Of a stretch of DNA of 64,000 nt, positions 45,672 through 54,912 are shown in pieces. Made by a program: the position numbers and the translations under genes. Under the pieces are notes generated by a model. It made no database searches, was not told the origin of the DNA, and saw only the letters and a list, made by a program, of their open reading frames with translations. Numbering within the stretch: position 1 is the first letter of the stretch; each line of letters opens with the position of its first letter. Source of the DNA: Paraglaciecola sp. T6c (GTDB lineage: Bacteria; Pseudomonadota; Gammaproteobacteria; Enterobacterales; Alteromonadaceae). Location of the stretch: assembly GCF_000014225.1 (NCBI RefSeq), contig NC_008228.1:806001-870000 (forward strand), given 5' to 3'.

Positions 45672-46811
45672 TTAAGACAATTTATTCTTAAAGTCTTCGT
45701 ACTCAAATTTACGTACCAGCTCAAATTCGCCGTTTTTACGTAAAATACCAATAGATGGGTGTTCTACTCCATTGAAAAACGTCGTTTTGACCATGGTGTA
45801 GTGGATCATGTCTTCAAAAATAATCCGTTCGCCAATTTGTAGCTCGTGATCAAAACTATATAAATCAATCGCATCACCGGTTAAACATGAGTTACCGCCA
45901 AAACGATAGGTAAAGGCTTTTTCATTTGCCTTACCTGCACCGCGTACATCTGGGCGATAGGGCATTTCAAGTACGTCTGGCATGTGCGCTGTGGCTGACA
46001 TATCGACGATCGCGATCTTGTCGCGGTTTTCAACGATATCAATGACTTCACACACCAAGGGGCCTGTTTGCCACGCTACCGCTGAGCCAGGCTCAAGTAT
46101 TACGTTCAGATGAGGGTGACGCGCTTTGAAGGCTTTTAGCGTGGCAATAAGGTGCTCCACGTCATAACCGTCTTTGGTCATCAAATGACCGCCACCAAAA
46201 TTAATCCATTTAATTTGCTCAAAGTATTGGCCAAATTTTTCTTCCACCGCGAGTATAGTGCGCTCGGTGGCGAACGAGTCACACTCGCAAAGGTTATGGA
46301 TGTGAAATCCTTCAAGACCGCTTAAATCAGCGCCTTTCAAGTCTTTAGCCAGAATACCGAAACGGGAGCCAGGCGCACTTGGATCATACAATTCTGTATC
46401 GGCTTCTCTGTGCTCCGCGTTCAAGCGAATACCGGGAGACACGTTCGACTGTAAAATTTGTGCTTTAAAGCGGTTCCATTGGCCAAAACTGTTAAATGAA
46501 ATATGGTCGACCAAATCCACTAACTGATCGATATCAGCAGGTTTAAAAGCGGGTGAAAAAGCATGCACTTGCTTGCCTATTTCTTCTTTACCTAAACGAG
46601 CTTCCCATACTGCACTGGCGGTTGAGCCTTGCAGATACTGCTTTACCAAATCAAAAGTGGACCACATCGGAAAGCCTTTTAACGCCAAAATAATCTCGAC
46701 GCCACTTTCTTGTTGTACTCGTTGCATTAACTGCAAATTGGCTTCGAGTTTGGCTTCTTCACACACATAGCAAGGTGAAGGAATATCAGGGTTTAACATT
46801 GGATCAGTCAC
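45672..46811 (-). CDS. nspC: Carboxynorspermidine decarboxylase
   Basis: A 379-residue PLP-dependent decarboxylase of the alanine-racemase fold that converts carboxynorspermidine to norspermidine (or carboxyspermidine to spermidine). The PLP lysine is in ILALKGFPMW (about residue 45); EGFHIHNLCE, FGGGH and the C-terminal NSCLTGD (catalytic Cys) are present. It follows the carboxynorspermidine synthase gene on the same strand with an 87-bp gap containing a hairpin. Confidence 0.92.
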   Translation of the reverse strand: MTDPMLNPDIPSPCYVCEEAKLEANLQLMQRVQQESGVEIILALKGFPMWSTFDLVKQYLQGSTASAVWEARLGKEEIGKQVHAFSPAFKPADIDQLVDLVDHISFNSFGQWNRFKAQILQSNVSPGIRLNAEHREADTELYDPSAPGSRFGILAKDLKGADLSGLEGFHIHNLCECDSFATERTILAVEEKFGQYFEQIKWINFGGGHLMTKDGYDVEHLIATLKAFKARHPHLNVILEPGSAVAWQTGPLVCEVIDIVENRDKIAIVDMSATAHMPDVLEMPYRPDVRGAGKANEKAFTYRFGGNSCLTGDAIDLYSFDHELQIGERIIFEDMIHYTMVKTTFFNGVEHPSIGILRKNGEFELVRKFEYEDFKNKLS

Positions 46812-46834
46812 GGGGGTCTCCGCTAAATAAGTAA

Positions 46835-46854
46835 AGGGCCAAATAAATGGCCCT
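46835..46854 (-). other. Hairpin between the two norspermidine genes
   Basis: AGGGCCA-AATAAA-TGGCCCT is a perfect 7-bp stem in the gap between the synthase and decarboxylase genes. It may be an attenuating or processing hairpin; there is no strong T-run. Confidence 0.4.
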
Positions 46855-46898
46855 AAAATGCTGATGATTGGTGCTATGACTTCTTTGCTGAATACGAC

Positions 46899-48101
46899 TT
46901 ACTTGCTAAATGGGCTTTCGTCACATTCCATTACGTGCCAAGGCAGGCCGTGCTGGTTTAGCATGTCCATGAACGGGTCTGGGTCAAACTGCTCCATGTT
47001 CCACACGCCAGGCTTCTTCCATTTACCGCTTAGCATCAAGGATGCACCGATCATGGCGGGTACGCCTGTGGTGTATGACACAGCTTGTGCCCCCACTTCT
47101 GCGAAACACGCTGCGTGATCACAGTTATTGTAAATAAAGATAGTTTTCTCTTTGCCATCCTTCATACCGGTAATGTAAGTACCGATACACGTCATGCCTG
47201 TGTAACCGTCAGCGAGTGAGCCCGGGTTCGGTAACACTGCTTTTAAGAACTCAAGGGGCACAATTTGCTGTCCTTGGAAGTCAATTGGCTCGATACTGGT
47301 CATGCCGATGCCTTCAAGCACTTTAAGGTGTGTAAGGTACGCGTCACCAAAGGTCATCCAGAAGCGGGCACGTTTCAGCGTAGGGAAGTGCTTAACGATA
47401 GACTCAAGTTCTTCATGGAACATCAAGTATGAAGCGCGCACACCAATGTTTTGATAGTCTAAATCTTCACGAACGCTTAGGGGATCCGTTTCTTTCCATT
47501 CCCCATTTTCGAAGAAACGACCGCGCTGAGTGATTTCACGAATATTGATTTCTGGATTGAAGTTCGTTGCAAACGCTTGACCGTGATCGCCACCGTTACA
47601 ATCAACGATATCTAAGTAGTGAATTTCATCAAAATAATGCTTAGCGGCATACGCCGTATAAACGTTAGTTACGCCCGGATCGAAGCCACTACCGAGTAAC
47701 GCAGTTAAGCCTGCTTTTTCGAATTTTTCTTGATACGCCCACTGCCAAGAGTATTCAAATTTAGCCACATCTTTTGGCTCATAGTTTGCAGTATCTAGGT
47801 AATGAACGCCGGTTTCTAAACACGCGTCCATGATGGCTAAATCTTGATATGGCAAGGCAAGGTTGATAACCAAGTCAGGCTTGACCTGATTAATCACTTT
47901 TACTACTTCGCTTGCGTGATCCGCGTCAACGGCAAATACACCTTTCACGCGGTCAATACCCACTTCTTGTTGTAGGGCTTCGCATTTAGAAACCGTACGA
48001 CTAGCAAGATAAATTTCATCAAATAGCTCAGGTAAACGAGCACATTTTTTAATAGTGACAGCAGCCACGCCGCCAGCGCCGATAATCAGAACACGAGACA
48101 T
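46899..48101 (-). CDS. Carboxynorspermidine synthase (saccharopine dehydrogenase family)
   Basis: A 400-residue NADPH-binding enzyme joining aspartate semialdehyde to diaminopropane or putrescine. The start chosen is the ATG at 48099-48101 (MSRVLIIGAGGVA), which has AAGGG 7 bp upstream and puts the nucleotide-binding GAGGVA at the start; a longer frame to 48131 adds residues unlike the family. The central segment LLGSGFDPGVTNVYTAYA is typical of saccharopine-dehydrogenase-like CASDH enzymes. It is the first gene of the norspermidine operon. Confidence 0.92.
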   Translation of the reverse strand: MSRVLIIGAGGVAAVTIKKCARLPELFDEIYLASRTVSKCEALQQEVGIDRVKGVFAVDADHASEVVKVINQVKPDLVINLALPYQDLAIMDACLETGVHYLDTANYEPKDVAKFEYSWQWAYQEKFEKAGLTALLGSGFDPGVTNVYTAYAAKHYFDEIHYLDIVDCNGGDHGQAFATNFNPEINIREITQRGRFFENGEWKETDPLSVREDLDYQNIGVRASYLMFHEELESIVKHFPTLKRARFWMTFGDAYLTHLKVLEGIGMTSIEPIDFQGQQIVPLEFLKAVLPNPGSLADGYTGMTCIGTYITGMKDGKEKTIFIYNNCDHAACFAEVGAQAVSYTTGVPAMIGASLMLSGKWKKPGVWNMEQFDPDPFMDMLNQHGLPWHVMECDESPFSK

Positions 48102-48374
48102 AGGGAGACCCTTATAAATAACAACATGCAATAAAACGCGAATGCTAACACCTAATCATGGGATGTAAACAAAGTGCCGTTAAAAAAAATGACTTGTCTT
48201 TATCTAAGCATATTAAGTCTGTTACAGTAAAATACAAATGAGAATTAATCGTATTAATGGATTGAAGCGATTGCTTTGTTTCATTAGCCTAAATTTTAGG
48301 CGGGGAATAATATTTGTTTATCAACTTTTTATGTTTACACCGACTAACTGAACGAATTACTGACGGGAACTTTT

Positions 48375-48626
48375 ATGAAAACAATCACCTTTGCTATTAC
48401 TCACTTTACCGTTGCGTTCAGCGTAGCGTATCTTCTTACGGGTAGTTTTATCGTAGGTGGGCTTATTGCGTTAGTAGAGCCTGCGGTTAACACGGTGGCG
48501 TATATGATCCACGAGCGTATTTGGGAGAATAAACGGCTTCGCAGTCAGCGCAGTGGGAAGATGGCAAAGAAGTCTTCTACACCAATGACTATTTCACACT
48601 TCGGGCACACACACCAATTAGGCTAG
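48375..48626 (+). CDS. DUF2061 family membrane protein
   Basis: An 83-residue protein with two membrane helices (about residues 5-22 and 26-43) and the conserved EPAVNTVAYMIHERIWE segment of DUF2061. The C-terminal 30 residues are basic and cytosolic. Function is unknown for the family. It is a single gene with GGGAAC before the ATG. Confidence 0.85.
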   Translation: MKTITFAITHFTVAFSVAYLLTGSFIVGGLIALVEPAVNTVAYMIHERIWENKRLRSQRSGKMAKKSSTPMTISHFGHTHQLG

Positions 48627-48955
48627 TATTTGCTGGGCAATTAGACAGCTTAGCGCGATGGGACGATCAAAAAAGCGCCTTACCCGGACAAGAATAAGAC
48701 GCTTTCGTTTGAAGAGCTTTACATCGCTCGGTACTGCTATTTTTATTATAGTTATTATTGTTCCCTGTATTAGATGATCTGGACATCTAATACACCTAAG
48801 CCTTTGCAACACATAGGCCAACTTTTAAAGTTCTTATAATTCATGCAGTTACAGATTTTTCAGTGGAAATCCGCGATAGAAAGGTGCCATAACAGTGGTA
48901 TACTTTAGTGCAATAAGCACCAAATTAGTGAGCAATTTCAAACGTTTACAATATA
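48627..48955. other. Intergenic region
   Basis: 329 bp. An imperfect stem (AAAGCGCCTTA with TAAGACGCTTT, 48669-48705) may terminate the DUF2061 gene. No gene was seen; the small minus-strand frame here lacks support. Confidence 0.5.
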
Positions 48956-49519
48956 TTAACAGGTCGCGGGTGTACTGAAGCTTTGCTTAATTTGACCGGT
49001 AAGCTCATCAAGTGCGATACGCACTTGGGCAACGCGAGATTCAATATCACCACTGACTTTCACGAATGGAATTGCGTGGTTGATTAAATATTGATTCAGA
49101 AACTGTTGGAACTCACTTCGGTTGGCGTCTCCAGAGCGCTCCCACGTATCATCATAGGGAATATCGTTATCACAAAGTACTACCAAGTCGTAACGTTGCC
49201 AGCTGTCTTCGGCGAGTTTGGTCAGTTCAGGCAGAGCAGTTGTGTGGTAGTGGCAGGCAAAGTGCCAGGTCGTAAACGCATTGGTGTCACAGAATAAATA
49301 GCCTTTGGCTTTTTGTTCGGCGTCATCTTCCCATTGGTTTTGCACTTGGGCGATATGCAATAATTGCTCAGGCGTAAGACGCCTATCGACCTGATGTTCA
49401 ATCCAATACTCTCGGCCATATTCCGCTACAGAAATTGAATTGAATTGTTCAGCGAGAGTTTCACTGAGCGTTGATTTACCTGTAGAAGGCGCCCCTAAAA
49501 AAACAATTTTTTTGATCAT
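48956..49519 (-). CDS. NadR-type ribosylnicotinamide kinase
   Basis: A 187-residue P-loop kinase matching the C-terminal kinase domain of NadR, with Walker A GAPSTGKST (9-17) and the VAEYGREYWIEH and FCDTNAFTTWHFACHYH segments. It phosphorylates imported nicotinamide riboside to NMN. The HTH and adenylyltransferase domains of full NadR are missing, so this is a stand-alone kinase. It is third in a leftward cluster after the NR transporter PnuC, 50 bp downstream. Confidence 0.85.
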   Translation of the reverse strand: MIKKIVFLGAPSTGKSTLSETLAEQFNSISVAEYGREYWIEHQVDRRLTPEQLLHIAQVQNQWEDDAEQKAKGYLFCDTNAFTTWHFACHYHTTALPELTKLAEDSWQRYDLVVLCDNDIPYDDTWERSGDANRSEFQQFLNQYLINHAIPFVKVSGDIESRVAQVRIALDELTGQIKQSFSTPATC

Positions 49520-49569
49520 GGAGATACTGTACTCGTCATATCACTTTGCTGTTTTCAGGGAAGCCCAAA

Positions 49570-50208
49570 TTAACTCAGTGCTTTGTCTAAATGTGTGGAA
49601 TGCTTTTCACTATTATGGCGACGGAATTCTTTTAACCAAGTGTATTGGCCAATACAGGCCATTATCAAGAAGCAGAAATACAAGGCGGACGTAGGATGCA
49701 AGCCTTTTTGCCAATATAGTGAGATGGAAACTATATCGACAATGATCCACACCACCCAGTTAAACAGTTTGCGGTGAGTCAGCAACCACTGAGCAATTAA
49801 GCTCGCGCAGGTGGTAAAAGCGTCAACATAAGGGAAGCTGGCATCGGTATAACTAGACATAGCTAAGCCTAATATTGCAGCGCTTGCTAAGGCTAATCCA
49901 CCAAACCCAGCATATTCTTTCGCACTGCCTTTGACCGGGGATATATGCCCTTGCTGATCTTGATGGTTGCTCCACATATACCAGCCATAAATCTGGAAGC
50001 CGATGTAAATAATGTGTAAACCCATATCGGAATACAGTTTTACATCGAAAAATATCCAGCTATAAATACTGACTTGAACAAAACCAAAAACAAAGCTCCA
50101 GCGACTGCGCTTTATTAACAGAAATACGCAAAGAAACCCGGCCAAGGTGGCTACCCATTCAATGATGGACGCTCCAGCAAAACCCTGTATCCATTCTAAC
50201 CAGCTCAT
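49570..50208 (-). CDS. pnuC: Nicotinamide riboside transporter
   Basis: A 212-residue integral membrane protein of the PnuC family, with about seven helices and the substrate-binding signature FGFVQVSIYSWIFF and IYIGFQIYGWYMW. PnuC facilitates uptake of nicotinamide riboside, trapped by phosphorylation. Its ATG overlaps the stop of the kelch gene by 4 bp, and the kinase gene follows, forming a salvage operon. Confidence 0.92.
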   Translation of the reverse strand: MSWLEWIQGFAGASIIEWVATLAGFLCVFLLIKRSRWSFVFGFVQVSIYSWIFFDVKLYSDMGLHIIYIGFQIYGWYMWSNHQDQQGHISPVKGSAKEYAGFGGLALASAAILGLAMSSYTDASFPYVDAFTTCASLIAQWLLTHRKLFNWVVWIIVDIVSISLYWQKGLHPTSALYFCFLIMACIGQYTWLKEFRRHNSEKHSTHLDKALS

Positions 50209-51311
50209 GGTGTTAATACCTGTATGTCACCCATAAATGAATTTCCCTTGCCGCCATTACCGCCAATAATATACAAGCTATGACCCATCGAGGTGATGCT
50301 AGTATATAGGGCGCTTTGATAATTGAATGGTGCTATTTGCCAGCGTGAGGTGTCTCGTTTTAAAAAGTAGCTGTTGTTGGTTTCATCTTCATTGCTAAAT
50401 ACCCATAGTGCGTTGTTTAGCCACGTTGCACTGTGGGCACTGACTGGATGCGGCAGGGCTGTCATGTTTTGCCATGTATTGCTCGCCACTGTGTATCGCT
50501 CGACATTGGCTAGGCTATCTGTGTTTTGTTCGCCCCCTACAACATAAATATCTTGGTTATCGGTTACCACGGCTGTAGATTTTGCGCTTGGCATATTGGC
50601 CATCTTTTGCCATTCTTGCTGCTGGATGTGATAGCGCCAAACAGACGCGCTTGGAGTGAGTTGATAACCGTTTTCTGCCTGGTAAGAAGAACCACCGAGT
50701 ACGTACAGGTAACCGTCAAGATAAACGGCTTTATTGTCTCTCAAAGGTTCAGGGATATCCCCTAAGGTACGTGTTTCAAGGGTACGGGTGTCGAACACTT
50801 CAATGCGTTGCTCTACGCGTACCTTGTCTTCTTGATGACTCACGCCACCAAGCAAATATATCGAATGCTGCCCATCGAAAACTGCCGAAAAGTAGCCCCT
50901 TGGTAGCACGCGATTTTCAAGTACAGCGACTTCGCCGGTGATAGGGTTGATAATTTCAACATCACTTAAATAGCCTTGCTTACCATACCCTGCAAACACA
51001 TAAATATATCTGCCGTCTGTTGCTGAAGCATGGGCAAAACGCGGTGTCTTCAAGTGTAACGTTGGGGCGGAGCTCTCCTTGTCAGGTGTATCAGAGTGTT
51101 CAATCATTAGCTCAGATTGCGAAGAGGTTCTAAGTACGGTCTGCATAGGGGGGGTAAGGTGACCACTGGCCTCAGCTCGTTCTACTTTTGTCTCTAGTTT
51201 GGTCTGTGCACTGGGTGATGCATCGGGGGAATGCTGAGAGGCGCACCCGGTTATAAGAACAGGCAAACTTAATAACAATAAAAATCGAATGTTAAACAAC
51301 ATACTCGCCAT
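50205..51311 (-). CDS. Kelch-repeat lipoprotein
   Basis: A 368-residue lipoprotein with a signal ending in Ile-Thr-Gly-Cys (Cys about 23). A Ser/Thr-rich linker (residues 25-80) precedes a six-blade-like kelch propeller with repeated GG pairs (YLLGGVSH, YVLGGSSY, YVVGGEQN, YIIGGNGG). It is translationally coupled to pnuC (ATGA). Kelch domains bind proteins or sugars; a role in NR uptake, such as periplasmic capture, is possible but unproven. Confidence 0.85.
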   Translation of the reverse strand: MASMLFNIRFLLLLSLPVLITGCASQHSPDASPSAQTKLETKVERAEASGHLTPPMQTVLRTSSQSELMIEHSDTPDKESSAPTLHLKTPRFAHASATDGRYIYVFAGYGKQGYLSDVEIINPITGEVAVLENRVLPRGYFSAVFDGQHSIYLLGGVSHQEDKVRVEQRIEVFDTRTLETRTLGDIPEPLRDNKAVYLDGYLYVLGGSSYQAENGYQLTPSASVWRYHIQQQEWQKMANMPSAKSTAVVTDNQDIYVVGGEQNTDSLANVERYTVASNTWQNMTALPHPVSAHSATWLNNALWVFSNEDETNNSYFLKRDTSRWQIAPFNYQSALYTSITSMGHSLYIIGGNGGKGNSFMGDIQVLTP

Positions 51312-51398
51312 ATAGTGTGGTTGGACTGATTATGGGCGGGAATATACCATCTGAAAGTGAGAATGTATCCATTCGCCAGCAGATGATGTACGCAAGTA

Positions 51399-52355
51399 TT
51401 AGCCTCTAGCGCCTTGTAGTCCACCTGTATGCAATAGCAAAATTTTGCTGCCGGGTGTAAACGCCTTTTTAGCCATGAGTTCTTTTACCGCCCAAAAAAG
51501 CTTGCCGCTATACACAGGCTCAATAGGAATGCTCAGTGTCTCATTGAACGACTGACAAAATTGATGCAGTTCAGGTGTAGCCTTCGCGTAGCCATTAAAA
51601 TGAAACTGGTGGTTAATGTGCCAATCAGCGATAGGTTCACGTGTGTTAGCTTGCGATGGCAACATAGCCCGGGATGACAGTAAGTTACTCACCAACTCTT
51701 CGAGATACCCCTCACCTCTAAGCACAGCGATTCCGATGATTTTGGTGTGTAATGGCACAGGTTGACTCATCGCACCATGAATAAGCCCGGCTAATGTCCC
51801 CCCGCTGCCAACAGGCGTTAACAAGTAGTCATAACGTTGAGTGAGCTCACGAACAATGTCCGCCACGCCAGCGAGAGCGAACTCAGAAGAGCCGCCTTCT
51901 GGGATAAACATAGCATTAGGATATTGCTGAGCTAATGAGGCCAAGTAAGTTTCGTCATTGCGCAGTTGATATGTCTTACGATCAGCAAATTGCACGTCAG
52001 CTTGCCATGCCACTAAATCTTGTAGCATAGGTGTCGGATTATTATGAAAGTGACCACGTACTATCGCTGTTAGCTTTATATTTAGGCTATTGCAAGCATA
52101 ACCCAGTGCATGTAGATGATTCGAATGCGCACCGCCGAAGCTGACGATGTGCCGAACCCCAGTGCCAACAGCTCGCTCAAGTGTGTAACGTAATTTACGC
52201 CATTTATTCCCTGATACTATGGGGTGAATTAGATCGTCGCGTTTTACCCATAATTGTACTTCATCAGCATGCTCCCAATCCGGGAATATCTGCTGCGCAG
52301 GGGAGGGGAGGGAAATGTCCTGAAGAATAGGCGTTAAGTTTAAGGTGTCGTTCAC
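51399..52355 (-). CDS. PLP-dependent D-cysteine desulfhydrase/ACC deaminase-like enzyme
   Basis: A 318-residue fold-type II PLP enzyme. The PLP lysine is in VSGNKWRKLRY (about residue 51), with GGAHSNHLHALGYA and the phosphate-binding TPVGSGGTLAGL loop. The family includes DcyD and ACC deaminases; residues alone do not settle the substrate. The start is GTG. It is a single gene. Confidence 0.85.
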   Translation of the reverse strand: MNDTLNLTPILQDISLPSPAQQIFPDWEHADEVQLWVKRDDLIHPIVSGNKWRKLRYTLERAVGTGVRHIVSFGGAHSNHLHALGYACNSLNIKLTAIVRGHFHNNPTPMLQDLVAWQADVQFADRKTYQLRNDETYLASLAQQYPNAMFIPEGGSSEFALAGVADIVRELTQRYDYLLTPVGSGGTLAGLIHGAMSQPVPLHTKIIGIAVLRGEGYLEELVSNLLSSRAMLPSQANTREPIADWHINHQFHFNGYAKATPELHQFCQSFNETLSIPIEPVYSGKLFWAVKELMAKKAFTPGSKILLLHTGGLQGARG

Positions 52356-52393
52356 GAGGGGGTCACAGCTGTTATAAATGCCACAGTGTAACC

Positions 52394-53446
52394 CTAATCG
52401 TCAGGACTGAATAATACGGCTCTGTTTCTACCTGTCGCTTTAGCGCGATATAACGCAGAGTCAGCCTGTTCAATTAATTCATTCGACTTTTGATGGGGAC
52501 TAGGAACAAGCGTCGCGATGCCAATACTCACCGTGATAGGTATTTCGCTATCTTGATAGACAAATTTATGCTGTTGAATCGACTGCATAATGGCATCAGC
52601 CATTTTTTTGCTCTGCTGTGGATTGCAACCAGACAGCAAAATAGCGAACTCTTCCCCCCCGTAGCGCACCGCAATATCAGTTGCACGGTTAATCGGTTTA
52701 TTGATTGCATGAGCGAGGTGGATCAAGCAGGCGTCTCCGCCTAAATGGCCGTAGGTATCGTTGACTGATTTAAAATGATCTGCATCGATGATCAGCAAAG
52801 CGATTTCTATTTTATGCCGTGTTGCGTGGTGCCAGAGATTTTCGAAATACTGATTGAAATACCCGCGATTATAAATACTGGTTAAGGCATCTGTTTGACT
52901 AAGGGTCTCAAGCTCTCTTCGTTGGGCTTGAAGCTCAATTTCAATCTCAAAAGAGCGTTTGTATTCCTTGTTCGACCTTATGCCAATCCCAGAAATGTAC
53001 AGCAAAAACACCAGCATCATACCCGCTAAAGGAAGAAACCCGTCGGTTAAAAATCCGGTTATCATCACTGGCATCATCAACAACGACAAATTCACAAACG
53101 CAAACCTGAGTCTTGGACTAAGGGCAAAAAGCGCGCTGACGCTAATACCTGCGGTGGCTAGCATAGAGATGTGAATAATAGGAGTGAAGCGCTCATCAAA
53201 AATTGCCAACGTAAATACATAACCAAGTATGGCGGCTTGCAGTAGCGATAAAACGGCAAAAATCGCAAACCAAAGACGGGAAGAAAATTCGTATAAGGGT
53301 TGTGAGAAGAAGTAGTGAATGAGTCTTAGGGCACTGATAAAAAACATGCAACCTGATAGCACATAAGCCAGCTTGGTTTGAGCTTCTAAAAAATGTAACG
53401 GCCAAAAAATGACCGGTAATATAAATGCGTAAACAATGACGCCCAT
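52394..53446 (-). CDS. Membrane-bound diguanylate cyclase
   Basis: A 350-residue protein with about six N-terminal membrane helices (residues 1-160), a short coiled coil and a GGDEF domain (about 180-347). The active site is RYGGEEFAILL, an intact GGEEF variant, with DADHFKSVNDTYGH upstream, so it should synthesise c-di-GMP. The RxxD inhibitory site is not evident. It is a single gene. Confidence 0.93.
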   Translation of the reverse strand: MGVIVYAFILPVIFWPLHFLEAQTKLAYVLSGCMFFISALRLIHYFFSQPLYEFSSRLWFAIFAVLSLLQAAILGYVFTLAIFDERFTPIIHISMLATAGISVSALFALSPRLRFAFVNLSLLMMPVMITGFLTDGFLPLAGMMLVFLLYISGIGIRSNKEYKRSFEIEIELQAQRRELETLSQTDALTSIYNRGYFNQYFENLWHHATRHKIEIALLIIDADHFKSVNDTYGHLGGDACLIHLAHAINKPINRATDIAVRYGGEEFAILLSGCNPQQSKKMADAIMQSIQQHKFVYQDSEIPITVSIGIATLVPSPHQKSNELIEQADSALYRAKATGRNRAVLFSPDD

Positions 53447-53542
53447 CAGAGAACGTCTTAGTAGATCGAAGTCAATACGTTTTTGAATACTTGAAGTGCG
53501 AATAACTACTCACCCTATAATGTTGCCAATATTTAACGCGTT

Positions 53543-54253
53543 TTACGTTAGCATAAAACCAATCAGCCCAAGCGCGAACCCGAACACCCCCCCCATAGGA
53601 GGAAACCAATGTTTATCGAGTTTCGCTTGTGGGGCAATATCTTGGAAAATCGAATATAAAATACCGCCTGATGCAAAAAGCATAATCGCAGACACGTAAT
53701 CAGGGTAGTCAGCCAGCCAAAAATAACCACTTAAACCCGCCGCGGGACCAAATAAAGCTAGCGCGCTAAAAATGACTAAAAGCCGATTGGCGCTGAATTT
53801 ATCCCCTTCGCGCATTTCTCTAAACGCATTGAAACCCTCTGGCAAATTTTGTAGGGCGATAAGCACAGCAAGAAGAACCGCATTGCTTTTACCCGTGGCG
53901 AAGGCTGCTCCTAGGGCAATCGACTCAGGTATGAAATCGGCCAACATAGCCGCAAGCTGACTAGCAGGGGTATCAATCTTGACCAGTAAAATATCGATAG
54001 CCATAAAGCTCAAGCTGCCAGCAATAAAAAACACCAAGCTGGTGGTAAGGCTTAAGTTAGCAATCCCTTCTGGTACGAGCACCAAAGCCACAGCAGAAAG
54101 CAGCGCGCCACCGCCAAAGGCAATCACTAAATGACGAAATTCTTCTTCAAACCACTGGGATTGAAAATGTTCGATACGCGCTACCACAGCGCCAACTGGC
54201 ATTGCTAAACCTGCGATTAACGTAAAAATAATGACTAACCAAACATTATCCAT
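53543..54253 (-). CDS. ZIP-family metal transporter
   Basis: A 236-residue membrane protein with eight helices. Helix-4 has DFIPESIALGAA and helix-5 LQNLPEGFNAF, the two ZIP metal-binding motifs (the usual first His is replaced by Asp). It would import zinc or a related divalent metal. It is a single gene. Confidence 0.85.
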   Translation of the reverse strand: MDNVWLVIIFTLIAGLAMPVGAVVARIEHFQSQWFEEEFRHLVIAFGGGALLSAVALVLVPEGIANLSLTTSLVFFIAGSLSFMAIDILLVKIDTPASQLAAMLADFIPESIALGAAFATGKSNAVLLAVLIALQNLPEGFNAFREMREGDKFSANRLLVIFSALALFGPAAGLSGYFWLADYPDYVSAIMLFASGGILYSIFQDIAPQAKLDKHWFPPMGGVFGFALGLIGFMLT

Positions 54254-54505
54254 AGATTACCTTTAGTTGCGCATAAAATGATGAAACGTTATATAACGAA
54301 AATGCGCTTTCAGAATATGCGTTATTCTATAAAAATCAAAGCATTAAGATTGCTACAAACAAGTGATGTTGGGTCACTAACGGACACACCAAACAGCGAA
54401 ATCCACTTTTTATGGGAATGTTTCCAGGTTTAAACATGGCTAGGGAAATCGGTAAATTGCGTGATAAGGTCGTTTGGTCTGATATTTAATAATAAGCAAT
54501 ACATT

Positions 54506-54895
54506 ATGACCATTATACTTCTGTGTTTACTCATCGCGGCTTTGATGCCAATTATTGCCAAAGCTCCTTTGGCGATAGCGATGAATAAAGAGCAAGACGG
54601 CTACGACAACCGCTATCCACGTGATCAGCAAAAGCAACTCAAGGGATTTGGAGCGAGGGCGGCAGCAGCGCACGCAAATTGCTTTGAAGCGCTGATTCTA
54701 TTTGTACCGGGTGCGCTGGCTGTGGTTGCAACGCAATCTGCTGGTCATTTGGCCCAATACAGTGCGATTGTGTTCATTGCAGCTCGTTTCGGCTACTTAT
54801 GTGCCTATTGGTTCGATGTGCATGTTTTGCGTAGCATTTTATGGACAATTGGCTATATTGCGTCATTGTTTCTTATTTGGTTAGCCATTCCATAA
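54506..54895 (+). CDS. MAPEG-family membrane protein
   Basis: A 129-residue protein with four helices and the MAPEG segment RAAAAHANCFEALILFVPGAL. The start chosen is ATG 54506, which begins with the first helix (MTIILLCLLIAALMP). An earlier GTG at 54461 is in frame but adds an untypical basic leader and has no ribosome site. MAPEG proteins are glutathione-linked membrane enzymes; the bacterial function is not known. It is 17 bp before the mscS-like gene. Confidence 0.8.
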   Translation: MTIILLCLLIAALMPIIAKAPLAIAMNKEQDGYDNRYPRDQQKQLKGFGARAAAAHANCFEALILFVPGALAVVATQSAGHLAQYSAIVFIAARFGYLCAYWFDVHVLRSILWTIGYIASLFLIWLAIP

Positions 54896-54912
54896 CTGGT
54901 TAGAGAATTAAC

